Below the pieces are notes generated by a model. It saw only the letters and a list, made by a program, of their open reading frames with translations, had not been told where the DNA came from and ran no database searches. A DNA stretch of 64,000 nt from Vibrio coralliilyticus ATCC BAA-450 (GTDB lineage Bacteria; Pseudomonadota; Gammaproteobacteria; Enterobacterales; Vibrionaceae): contig NZ_ACZN01000020.1 in assembly GCF_000176135.1 (NCBI RefSeq), positions 173,401-237,400 of the forward strand, given 5' to 3'. The position numbers and the translations under genes were made by a program. Below, piece after piece: positions 17,644-25,547 of the stretch (its first letter is position 1; the number at the start of each line of letters is the position of its first letter).

Positions 17644-18987
17644 CTATTTGCACTCTTGAACGATGCTATTTTTAACTATCTTACCTGTAACGGTTTTAGG
17701 AAATGATTTTACTGTATATATTTTTTCTGGAAGCTGATCCGAAGAAAGCTTCTGCCCTAACAGGTTTCTTAGCGATTTTTCACAGTAAGCGTCATTTGGC
17801 AACACATACAAGATAGGTACTTCGCCCCAGAACGGATGTGTTCCAGCGACAACAGCAGATTCGTCCACACCTTCATATTCAAGAGCGGCTTCTTCAATAT
17901 ATCTAGGACTGATATTCTGACCACCTTTAATAATCAGATCTTTCTTGCGTCCTGTAATAAGTAGCTTTTCATTGTTCAGTTTGCCAATATCTCCACTCTC
18001 TCTTCCATTACCTTTGGCGTTCAAGTAGCCTAACATCGCCCATGGTGATTCAATCAAAATTTCATCATCTGGTGCAAACGTCATCTTAACCCCATCAAGT
18101 AAGCGTCCTACACCTTCTTCCTGACCCTCCCCATATTGAGCACAAGAGATAAACAATAGTTCGCTAGTACCATAGCTTTCAAGCACTTCACAGGAAAATT
18201 TGTCCTTAAAGAAGTCTTTACTGTTTCTAGGTAATGGAGCGGTTCCGACAAATACCTTGGAACTGGATTTAGAAAGCCACGCAACTGATTCAGGATCTCT
18301 AGCCATTTTGGAGGACAACAATAACATCGATGGACTCAACCAAATCGTATTTGCTTTACAGTCATAGTACTTTTTAAACAAAACAGGCGCATTCTGAGCA
18401 GAAAAAGTATTACCTAGAACAACTGTTCCGCCCGCAACAAGGGGAGACAAAAATGTGTTCAATATTCCTGCCATATAAAAACGAGGCATAACGTGCATCA
18501 TTTTTGTGTTAGAACTTAAGTTATTATGCTTATTAAAGACTTCCGCACATTTAACAAGGCGCTCCACACTGTGACACACTCCTTTAGGCACACCCGTAGT
18601 ACCAGAGGTAAAGGTCACCAATCCCATCGCTTGCAGCGAACAAGGTGTATGCCTTTCTTGTTGCTCAATGAGCTCCACTTTCCCTTCAGACAAAACGACT
18701 ACGTCTGGTTGGAAAATATCAAGAATAGTATGAACGTACTCGTCTGAGTACGAATCGGATAAAGGGCAGACAACTGCCCCTTTTGTAAAACACGCTAAGA
18801 GGAACACGAAGTAGTCCACAGGTTCAATTGCTTTCAAACAAACTCTTGAACCTCGACCTACTCCGATGTCATCTAACTTTTGGCATGAAAGAAAAACTTG
18901 CTCTTCTAACTCACGGTAAGTGATTTGCGTTTCATTGTATTCAATGGCGATGGTTTCCCCATCGCCCCTCAATATTTTATCGATCAT
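17644..18987 (-). CDS. Acyl-adenylating enzyme (AMP-dependent ligase)
   Basis: 447 residues, somewhat shorter than most acyl-CoA synthetases. All core motifs are seen: the phosphate loop VTFTSGTTGVPKGV (about residues 127-140), ESYGTSELLF (A5), the hinge region LITGRKKDLIIKGGQNI (A8), and the C-terminal PKTVTGKI with the catalytic lysine (A10). It should activate a carboxylic acid as acyl-AMP and load it on CoA or, more likely given the neighbour at 16129, on the acyl carrier protein. The start overlaps the aldolase stop by four bases (ATGA). The substrate is probably the short hydroxy- or keto-acid made by the aldolase, which is inference. Confidence 0.85.
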   Translation of the reverse strand: MIDKILRGDGETIAIEYNETQITYRELEEQVFLSCQKLDDIGVGRGSRVCLKAIEPVDYFVFLLACFTKGAVVCPLSDSYSDEYVHTILDIFQPDVVVLSEGKVELIEQQERHTPCSLQAMGLVTFTSGTTGVPKGVCHSVERLVKCAEVFNKHNNLSSNTKMMHVMPRFYMAGILNTFLSPLVAGGTVVLGNTFSAQNAPVLFKKYYDCKANTIWLSPSMLLLSSKMARDPESVAWLSKSSSKVFVGTAPLPRNSKDFFKDKFSCEVLESYGTSELLFISCAQYGEGQEEGVGRLLDGVKMTFAPDDEILIESPWAMLGYLNAKGNGRESGDIGKLNNEKLLITGRKKDLIIKGGQNISPRYIEEAALEYEGVDESAVVAGTHPFWGEVPILYVLPNDAYCEKSLRNLLGQKLSSDQLPEKIYTVKSFPKTVTGKIVKNSIVQECK

Positions 18988-20048
18988 AACTCAGCTTGTT
19001 CATTCACAAAGTAATTTTTGTAGCTCGGTTTCCATGCTCCTTTTTTACTGTGGGCTTCAGCAATAGCTTTGGCATGATGTTCTACAAGCTCAGATTCTGC
19101 ATTGACAATATCTTCTGAACACACTGCAGAAATAAGTTGACGAGGGTCAACACGATACTTGGTAGACATTTCATGGATCACAGGCATGTAACTTGAGTGG
19201 AATAGAGCCATACCAGATACCGTATCTATGGAGGTAAGGCCACGCTTTTCTATCATTGGTTTGATTAGTTCCTCGCCAATGTCCATAACTTTGATAGGAT
19301 CGATATTGCCTTCAAGACCCATACGAGCCAAACAGCCCAACATTTGTTCAGTTGTCGTATTACCAGCACTTCGACCAAATCCTTGTAAGGACGTATCAAT
19401 AATAGAAGCGCCAGCTTCTATTGCTGCTAGGGCATTGCCAATACCCAAACCTAAGTTATTGTGGCCATGAAAACCGATCACAGCATCCGATTTCTCTGCC
19501 AAAATGGCTTCAACATATAGCTTAACTTCATTCGGTAACATGCCTCCTGCAGAATCTACGACGTACACCGCATCCACGCCCATCTCAAATGCCAGTTTTG
19601 AAGCTTGGGCTAGATCTTCTGGTTTAGCTGCGTAAGACTTCATAAAGTTAGCGCAAGTCATCATACCTTGGGATTTAGCAGATGAAACAAATGCTTCACT
19701 CTTGGGAAAATCCTCAATAGTGGAACCAATACGAATAAAATCCATATCGTAGTTTTTTGCCATTTCCAAGTGCTCTAAGGTAGCGATACCTGGAATAGCA
19801 AACATGCCCCATTTACCATTCGTGACTGATTCGGCAGCGGATTTCATGTAAACTTCATCAGACTCTAACGCAACACCTATCTTTTTCTCTGTTGCCCCTA
19901 ATCCAACACCGTGACCTACTTCTATAAGCTCAAATCCAGCCTCATCAAGGGCTAGTGCAATATCATCTGCATTCTTTTTTGAAAACTGGAAATCAATTTC
20001 GTAGCTGCCGTCACGTAGAGTACATTCAAGTATTTTCGGGTTATTCAT
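18984..20048 (-). CDS. DRE-TIM metallolyase (4-hydroxy-2-oxovalerate aldolase / HMG-CoA lyase-like)
   Basis: 354 residues forming a TIM-barrel aldolase: the metal-binding opening LECTLRDGSYEIDF (residues about 6-19), VYVVDSAGGMLPNEV, and the metal ligands in GFHGHNNLGLGIGNALAA (about 198-215), followed by DTSLQGFGRSAGNT. The family includes pyruvate-dependent 4-hydroxy-2-oxovalerate aldolase, HMG-CoA lyase and isopropylmalate synthase. No aromatic meta-cleavage genes are nearby. The enzyme sits between pseI and an acyl ligase and carrier, so it more probably builds a C4-C6 hydroxy-keto acid for the sugar. Direction and substrates cannot be read from sequence. It lies 24 bp after the pseI stop. 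Confidence 0.8.
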   Translation of the reverse strand: MNNPKILECTLRDGSYEIDFQFSKKNADDIALALDEAGFELIEVGHGVGLGATEKKIGVALESDEVYMKSAAESVTNGKWGMFAIPGIATLEHLEMAKNYDMDFIRIGSTIEDFPKSEAFVSSAKSQGMMTCANFMKSYAAKPEDLAQASKLAFEMGVDAVYVVDSAGGMLPNEVKLYVEAILAEKSDAVIGFHGHNNLGLGIGNALAAIEAGASIIDTSLQGFGRSAGNTTTEQMLGCLARMGLEGNIDPIKVMDIGEELIKPMIEKRGLTSIDTVSGMALFHSSYMPVIHEMSTKYRVDPRQLISAVCSEDIVNAESELVEHHAKAIAEAHSKKGAWKPSYKNYFVNEQAEL

Positions 20049-20072
20049 GTTTCATACCTATTAATTTTTGCT

Positions 20073-21128
20073 TTAGAAATCAGATAAATCCTCCCACTTC
20101 AAAGCTGTACCCTTAGGTAAAGCTTTTAAAGCACGACGACCTAAAACTTGCTCGTAATATTTTGGTGCCAAACCATACCCCGGTCGTATACTTCTGACAT
20201 TTTCTTCTGTCAGAATTTCACCTTTTTCAACCGTTTTCACTATGTATAGAGAACGACGAAACTTCACATTACCCTTTTCAGCTTCAGTTCTTTCGTAGTT
20301 TACGTTGCCTAACGCCCGCCATGCAGTCTCGGTGTCTTGGCAAAGGGCTCTTAATTCTAATGGCTCAAGTGAAAAACTATCATCAGCGCCACCACCATTT
20401 CTATCCATCGTAACATGCTTTTCTATTAAGCAAGCACCCAGAGCAATAGACGTCACTGCCGTAGCGTTATCTATCGTATGGTCAGAGAGACCTGAAAGCA
20501 CATTAAAACGCTTTGCAATATCAGCAATTGTTCTTAAATTATATTGCTCTGCGGGGGCTGGATAACCACTAACACAATGTAAAACTACCAACTCTTGGCA
20601 ACCGTTATTTCTAGCCGTCTCAATGGCTTCTGCAATTTCGACTTCATTAGCCATGCCAGTAGAGATTATCATCGGTTTACCCGTTTGAGCTACACGCTTT
20701 ATTAGTGGTAAGTCAATAACTTCAAAAGATGCGATTTTGTATGCAGGAGAATCTAACTCTTCAAGTAAATCAACTGCCTTAAAGTCGAATGGAGAACTAA
20801 ATACTGTAATACCCAGCTCTCTTGCCTTTTCAAACAGTGGTTGATGCCACTCCCAAGGCATGTGCGCACCTTTATATAGCTCATATAAGGTCTGCCCATC
20901 CCAAAGCCCCCCGTGAATCTGAAACTCCTCTGAATCACAATCTATTGTTATGGTTTCATGTGTATAGGTTTGCAGCTTTATCGCATCGGCGCCTGCCTTT
21001 TTGGCTTCTTCCATGATTTGGAATGCACGATTAATATCACCGTTGTGATTAGCGGATAGCTCTGCGATGATATATGGTGGGAAATTTGGGCCGATTTTTC
21101 GGCCGTCAATAGTGATAAATGGCTTCAT
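20073..21128 (-). CDS. pseI: Pseudaminic acid synthase (NeuB family)
   Basis: Condenses a 2,4-diacetamido-trideoxy-hexose (6-deoxy-AltdiNAc) with phosphoenolpyruvate to give pseudaminic acid. About 351 residues: NeuB barrel with IIAELSANHNGD, ADAIKLQTYTHETIT, SPAYKIASFEVIDLPLI, PMIISTGMA and GLSDHTI, IEKHVTMDR, then a C-terminal SAF (antifreeze-like) domain from about 290 with RRSLYIVKTVEKGEIL. PYIIAELSANHNGD and GGADDSFSLEP are typical of PseI rather than sialic acid synthase. The frame extends to 21170, but ATG 21128 has GAGG seven bases upstream, overlapping the stop of the upstream gene. That and the family start decided the choice. Confidence 0.92.
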   Translation of the reverse strand: MKPFITIDGRKIGPNFPPYIIAELSANHNGDINRAFQIMEEAKKAGADAIKLQTYTHETITIDCDSEEFQIHGGLWDGQTLYELYKGAHMPWEWHQPLFEKARELGITVFSSPFDFKAVDLLEELDSPAYKIASFEVIDLPLIKRVAQTGKPMIISTGMANEVEIAEAIETARNNGCQELVVLHCVSGYPAPAEQYNLRTIADIAKRFNVLSGLSDHTIDNATAVTSIALGACLIEKHVTMDRNGGGADDSFSLEPLELRALCQDTETAWRALGNVNYERTEAEKGNVKFRRSLYIVKTVEKGEILTEENVRSIRPGYGLAPKYYEQVLGRRALKALPKGTALKWEDLSDF

Positions 21129-21135
21129 TTTTGCC

Positions 21136-22638
21136 TCAATAGATAGGGTGTCGGACATAAGTTTCTTCATCGGTTTGTTGGTAGCAAGCTTTCTGAAAGA
21201 GCCTTTGAGAAGCTAAATTAGCTTTTAGTACCTTTGCATGCAAAGTAATGTCAGGGTAGATGAGATCCACTAACTTAAGAACTTCAGAGGCTATGCCCTT
21301 TCCATAACTCATTGGATCAATAAAGATAGATACAAGGTAGTGGCCAGCCCGTTTTCTATCTAAACGCACGACTCCCACTTTTTCGCCACTTTCTTTGTCA
21401 ATTACCATATAGAAATAGTCTGATGGGGACTGCAACTTCTTATACATCCACTCGTGATGTTCAACCCATGATGGAATATTCGTGTTCAATGCGTACTTTC
21501 TTGTTTCTGAGTGGCATTGCCATTCATAAACTTGTTTAATATCTTGTTGGGTCGCTTTTTCAAGACAATAACTGTCATCACTAACACTAAATAACTGTTC
21601 AATTTCAAACACTACTCGCTTTACACCACGTCCATCGCAGATACTAAGGTTAGCCAACTTAAACGCCTCCCAGTGTCGAAGTGTCGTTTGATAGCTAGAA
21701 AGTAACCGACTTGGAATGTCTTCAATGTCAACTTTTATCGCTGCACCATATTTAACAAGCTCTTCGCTGATCATCTGTTGGTTATCAGCAAGGGGGACGA
21801 TTACATTCGGCAAACCCAAACAAGCTCTTTCCCAACTTGTAGTACCAGGGGCTCCAATAGCAATGTCATGCTCTAGCATTAAACCAGCCATATCAGAGAC
21901 AAAATCTAGATGAGTAACATTAGAGTAACGTGAACACCATGTTGCTACTTGTTGAAAATTCGGCGATCTTGGAGATAACAGGACTGTGAAGTTGGCACTT
22001 ACATTAGGATGTAAAATATTTAAGGCTTTTAAAGTCGCATTTGGAGCATCAACTCCCCCCATGGATATCAGTACGTTAGGTTTATCGTTACTCAACGCCT
22101 TTGACAGAGCGAACTCTCTTTTAATAGAAAAGCGAGGCTGCAATAAAGCATAATCACTCCCCACAAGCGCTGGAGCTTTTGATTCATTGTAATCACTTTC
22201 TAAACGACCTAGCGTCTGATCCAAAATCAAATCTGCTCTGTGACATCTTGCTAAGTCATCAATCGCTAGCAGTCGACAATTCATAGAATCGATAACTAGG
22301 TCTTGCCACTCTCTACCAATCGCATAGTGATCAGTAATAACTAAATCAGCAGAAATGAGCGTCGCAACAAAATCTTTCGCATCTTCAATAACAGATCTTC
22401 TTAACCAACCCACGTAGTCAACTGGGCTACTCGGTACATATATCGAAGCTCCTAGATGCAAAACCTCGACCTTGTACCCTCTTTTTTCAATGAAATCTAT
22501 CATGTCCCCTTGTTGGGCGATACAAGAAAACTTTACTTCCGCTCCTCTCTTTTTTAGCTCATCAGCAAGCACTAGGCAGCGCATCACATGACCGCTACCT
22601 ATATAAATAGAGGCATCTACCCTAAAAACTACTTTCAT
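21136..22638 (-). CDS. pseG: PseG-PseH fusion: UDP-6-deoxy-AltdiNAc hydrolase plus GNAT acetyltransferase
   Basis: 500 residues with two domains. Residues 1 to about 350 are PseG, a GT-B-like hydrolase that releases UDP from the diacetamido sugar: VFRVDASIYIGSGHVMRCL at the N-terminus, ITDHYAIGREWQ, NVLISMGGVDAPN, and GAPGTTSWERACLGLPNV. From about 355 a GNAT domain follows, with DYFYMVIDKESGEKVGVVRL, SIFIDPMSYGKGIASEVLKL and ANLASQRLFQKACYQ, fitting PseH, which N-acetylates UDP-4-amino-4,6-dideoxy-AltNAc. In Campylobacter and Helicobacter these are separate proteins. The fused order here would pass the acetylated product directly to the hydrolase. The start overlaps the end of the aminotransferase gene (ATGA). 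Confidence 0.9.
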   Translation of the reverse strand: MKVVFRVDASIYIGSGHVMRCLVLADELKKRGAEVKFSCIAQQGDMIDFIEKRGYKVEVLHLGASIYVPSSPVDYVGWLRRSVIEDAKDFVATLISADLVITDHYAIGREWQDLVIDSMNCRLLAIDDLARCHRADLILDQTLGRLESDYNESKAPALVGSDYALLQPRFSIKREFALSKALSNDKPNVLISMGGVDAPNATLKALNILHPNVSANFTVLLSPRSPNFQQVATWCSRYSNVTHLDFVSDMAGLMLEHDIAIGAPGTTSWERACLGLPNVIVPLADNQQMISEELVKYGAAIKVDIEDIPSRLLSSYQTTLRHWEAFKLANLSICDGRGVKRVVFEIEQLFSVSDDSYCLEKATQQDIKQVYEWQCHSETRKYALNTNIPSWVEHHEWMYKKLQSPSDYFYMVIDKESGEKVGVVRLDRKRAGHYLVSIFIDPMSYGKGIASEVLKLVDLIYPDITLHAKVLKANLASQRLFQKACYQQTDEETYVRHPIY

Positions 22639-23924
22639 CGTACTTTAAATAGCGGTACCAGAACGTCACAATCTAACTGCGCTGTAATATCACCGTTTCC
22701 AAGACTACGTTTTAGTAATACAAAAAATTCATTGTAAGCCTTTAGGAGCGCATCAATATGTTCTTTAGTATGAGAAAAGCTTAGGTTATGCGAACCAAAT
22801 GATAAGATTCCGTGCTTAAACATTTCTTGCATATACAGTGTTTTAATCTCTAAAGACGTTGCGTTTTCACAATCGGAGAAAGTGATAAATGACCAAGAGG
22901 GGTGACCAACGACACGCACCACTTTTTGTAGGTCTTGCTTGTCAATGAGATCTTTCAGATTGGCTATTAAATACTCCCCTAATTCAGCTATGTAATCACA
23001 CACTTTATCGTTTTTCACTTTCTCAAGTACGACATTCGCAGCAGCTAAAGAAGACGTTTCACCGGCAAACGTCCCCGAGTAAAAAATATCCTCCATCAGC
23101 ACCATAATATCCTTTCTTCCCATAACAGCAGAAAGAGGAAATCCATTGCCAATACCTTTACCAAACGTCGCAAGATCAGGCGTTACGTTGAATAGTTGTT
23201 GAGCTCCACCAGGGGAAAAGCGACATCCTGTAATAGTTTCATCAAAGACCATTACAATATCTTCATTTTTCGTGACTTCACGAATGTGCTCAAGAAAACC
23301 AGCTTGAGGAAACTCTACATTCATTGGCTCCATAATGACCGCAGCTATCTGGTCTTTATAGTCATGAATCAGTTGATCAAAAGATTGCAAATCGTTGTAT
23401 TTAAAAACCTTTGTCAGCGAGCGAGTCACCTCCGGCACCCCCAGGCTTCGGCTTGTCGACCCTATATACCAGTCTTGCCATCCATGGTAACCACAAACGA
23501 GCACAATATCTTTTTTCGTGTACGCCCGCGCTAATCGAATCGCTGCAGAAGTGCTATCCGTACCATTTTTGCCAAATCGAACCATTTCTGCACAAGGGAC
23601 TAAATCAATAAGTTTTTCCGCGACTTCAACTTCCAGACTATGTGATAAAGAAAAAGTTACCCCATTCTCTAGCTGTGCCTTTACAGCATTGTTAATGTCA
23701 TCATTGGCATACCCAATAGAAATACTCAAAAGGCCATTAATAAAGTCAATATATTCATTTCCATCGACATCCCATATCTGGGCACCTTTCGCCTTTTTAG
23801 CAAAATAGGGCGATACACCATGTGGAAATTGAGTCATACTTTTAGAAAAAGTTTGTGACCCGAGTGGGATTGCTTTTAGCGCTCTCTCTAGCAATTTTTC
23901 TGAAGCGACATAACGTTGTGACAT
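22635..23924 (-). CDS. Class III aminotransferase (glutamate-1-semialdehyde aminomutase-like)
   Basis: 429 residues of fold-type I PLP enzyme: VRFGKNGTDSTSAAIRLARA (about 115-135), GYHGWQDWYIGST, MVFDETITGCRFSPGGAQ, and the PLP-lysine segment LATFGKGIGNGFPLSAVMG (about 250-268). It resembles GSA aminomutases and class III sugar-cluster aminotransferases, but the housekeeping hemL is expected elsewhere. The pathway already has PseC for the sugar C4 amine, so this second aminotransferase is not needed for standard pseudaminic acid. It may aminate or rearrange an intermediate of the modified sugar or its acyl group. It lies 9 bp after the cytidylyltransferase gene and overlaps pseG. Confidence 0.85.
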   Translation of the reverse strand: MSQRYVASEKLLERALKAIPLGSQTFSKSMTQFPHGVSPYFAKKAKGAQIWDVDGNEYIDFINGLLSISIGYANDDINNAVKAQLENGVTFSLSHSLEVEVAEKLIDLVPCAEMVRFGKNGTDSTSAAIRLARAYTKKDIVLVCGYHGWQDWYIGSTSRSLGVPEVTRSLTKVFKYNDLQSFDQLIHDYKDQIAAVIMEPMNVEFPQAGFLEHIREVTKNEDIVMVFDETITGCRFSPGGAQQLFNVTPDLATFGKGIGNGFPLSAVMGRKDIMVLMEDIFYSGTFAGETSSLAAANVVLEKVKNDKVCDYIAELGEYLIANLKDLIDKQDLQKVVRVVGHPSWSFITFSDCENATSLEIKTLYMQEMFKHGILSFGSHNLSFSHTKEHIDALLKAYNEFFVLLKRSLGNGDITAQLDCDVLVPLFKVR

Positions 23925-23933
23925 AATAAAATC

Positions 23934-24689
23934 TCAATACTTATCTTTATCCAATGACAGATGGTATCCCTCGTTGCGCTCTATATTTTGATTTATCGCT
24001 AGCAACTCAGGCTCGTTAACTATCACACTTAAGATATCTTGTGTCGTAAAGTGAGGGTTGTTTAAATAGAGACGAGAATAGATCTCTAAAACAAAGTTAA
24101 AGTCTCGCGGTTCATCTACAGTCCACCTTAAATATGAAAGGTCTTTATCATTTTTAACATTTTCAAGATAAAAACTGGACTCAGGTTTGCGTATATAAGG
24201 TGTCACATGCTCCCGCTCTGATTGAAGCTTGGCATTTGTCCAAGCCCTTTCCAGCGAGCCTATTGTCATCACTTCAACATCAAGTCCATCAGGGTAAGTG
24301 GGAGGTGCAATATTTGATGTATAATCCGCTCCAGAATCTAGATGATGAGCGACTACTTTGTCCACAACCTCTGGACAAATCAAAGGACAGTCGCCTGTTA
24401 GCCTAACGACATGAATAGCATTCGCACTTTTCGCTGCGTGATAAAAACGATCCAAAACATCATCGAGATTACCTCGAAAACACTTAACCCCCATACTGTT
24501 CGCCAGAGCTTGTAGCTCATCATCAGAAGTTTGGTCCGATGTGGCTAAAATCAGCTCATCAATCGTATTGCACAGCGAGAGCCTTTCTAGCTGCCGCTGT
24601 AACATGGGTAGACCCAAGATGGGTTTTAAAACTTTTTTGGGTAAACGAGAAGAGGAAACTCGTGCTTGCAAAATAGCAACAACTTTCAT
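23934..24689 (-). CDS. pseF: CMP-pseudaminic acid synthetase-like cytidylyltransferase (SpsF type)
   Basis: 251 residues starting VVAILQARVSSSRLPKKVL, the CTP-binding opening of the NeuA/KdsB/SpsF group, then VVRLTGDCPLICPEVVD and EREHVTPYIRK, with RWTVDEPRDFNFVL near the C-terminus. In this operon it is the only candidate for activating pseudaminic acid with CTP, so it is called PseF by role. By sequence it is closer to the SpsF branch known from spore-coat sugar operons than to the Campylobacter PseF branch, as far as can be judged by eye. It lies between the aldo/keto reductase and class III aminotransferase genes, with 9-bp gaps. Confidence 0.85.
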   Translation of the reverse strand: MKVVAILQARVSSSRLPKKVLKPILGLPMLQRQLERLSLCNTIDELILATSDQTSDDELQALANSMGVKCFRGNLDDVLDRFYHAAKSANAIHVVRLTGDCPLICPEVVDKVVAHHLDSGADYTSNIAPPTYPDGLDVEVMTIGSLERAWTNAKLQSEREHVTPYIRKPESSFYLENVKNDKDLSYLRWTVDEPRDFNFVLEIYSRLYLNNPHFTTQDILSVIVNEPELLAINQNIERNEGYHLSLDKDKY

Positions 24690-24698
24690 ACTGCCTTC

Positions 24699-25547
24699 TT
24701 ACCATTTAGATGGATTAAGTAAATCTTCGTTTGATGAAGTAAAATTAGGGAAGTCTAGCTCATCTAACTTAGTCATATTGTTATAAGCTGAAGCAATTTG
24801 CTCAAGTTGTTCAACATTCGTGCAGCCTACAACCCCACACTCTATTTGCGATTTTTCAATTAAATATGACAAAGCCAACTCTAGTCGACTAAAACGCGAT
24901 TTTGCACAAAAATCATCGTATTTAGAAAAATCGCTAAAATGGCAAAACTTCTCAGGTCGATCTTGAGGTTTAGCGAGCAAAAGCCCCTGAAGAAACAGAG
25001 ATCGAACATGGATTTCCACTCCGTTTTTTTCTGCCGCATCTAAGACACCAGCAATCTCAAAACGTGAATCGAACAAGTTAGCGGGTATTTGAATGAGGTC
25101 GACAAGTCCTGCCTCAATAACAGACAACGCACTTTGAGAGTCATAAAATGAGACGCCAATTTTACTAACAAGGCCCTCTTCTTTCAGTGACTTGAGCTCC
25201 AATAAATTGCGCCAATTGCTGGCAAATGCATCATTTTCGTCATGAAGCATCATTCCATACAAATGATCTATGTTCAGTCGTTCGAGAGATTGCTTGGTCA
25301 TCTGATTAATAGAGCTTTTGGCTCCTGCCAAGGAAGGGATTTTTGAGGTAACCTTGAAAGCTTTTAAATCAAATTGCCCTAGCACACTCTCACTATTACC
25401 ATAAGCTATTGCGGTATCAAGAGAATTAATGCCCAGATTAGGCGCTAGGTCAAGCATCTCCTCAACGACAGAGCGTTCTACTTGTCCACCACTGTTCGTC
25501 ACTCCGTAATCTAAGCCGAATTGCACGGTACCTAAAGATAGTTTCAT
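24699..25547 (-). CDS. Aldo/keto reductase
   Basis: 282 residues of the NADPH-dependent aldo/keto reductase barrel. The catalytic set is visible: Asp and Tyr in NSLDTAIAYGNSE (about residues 40-52), Lys in FKVTSKIPS (about 68) and His in MMLHDEND (about 101). The C-terminal cofactor region (SQIECGVVGCTNVEQLEQIA) is intact. No reductase is needed for CMP-Pse from UDP-GlcNAc, so its role is open. Similar genes accompany nonulosonic acid operons with aminotransferase and SpsF-type genes. It could reduce a keto intermediate of the acyl pathway or a modified sugar. Its start overlaps the pseC stop (ATGA). Confidence 0.85.
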   Translation of the reverse strand: MKLSLGTVQFGLDYGVTNSGGQVERSVVEEMLDLAPNLGINSLDTAIAYGNSESVLGQFDLKAFKVTSKIPSLAGAKSSINQMTKQSLERLNIDHLYGMMLHDENDAFASNWRNLLELKSLKEEGLVSKIGVSFYDSQSALSVIEAGLVDLIQIPANLFDSRFEIAGVLDAAEKNGVEIHVRSLFLQGLLLAKPQDRPEKFCHFSDFSKYDDFCAKSRFSRLELALSYLIEKSQIECGVVGCTNVEQLEQIASAYNNMTKLDELDFPNFTSSNEDLLNPSKW

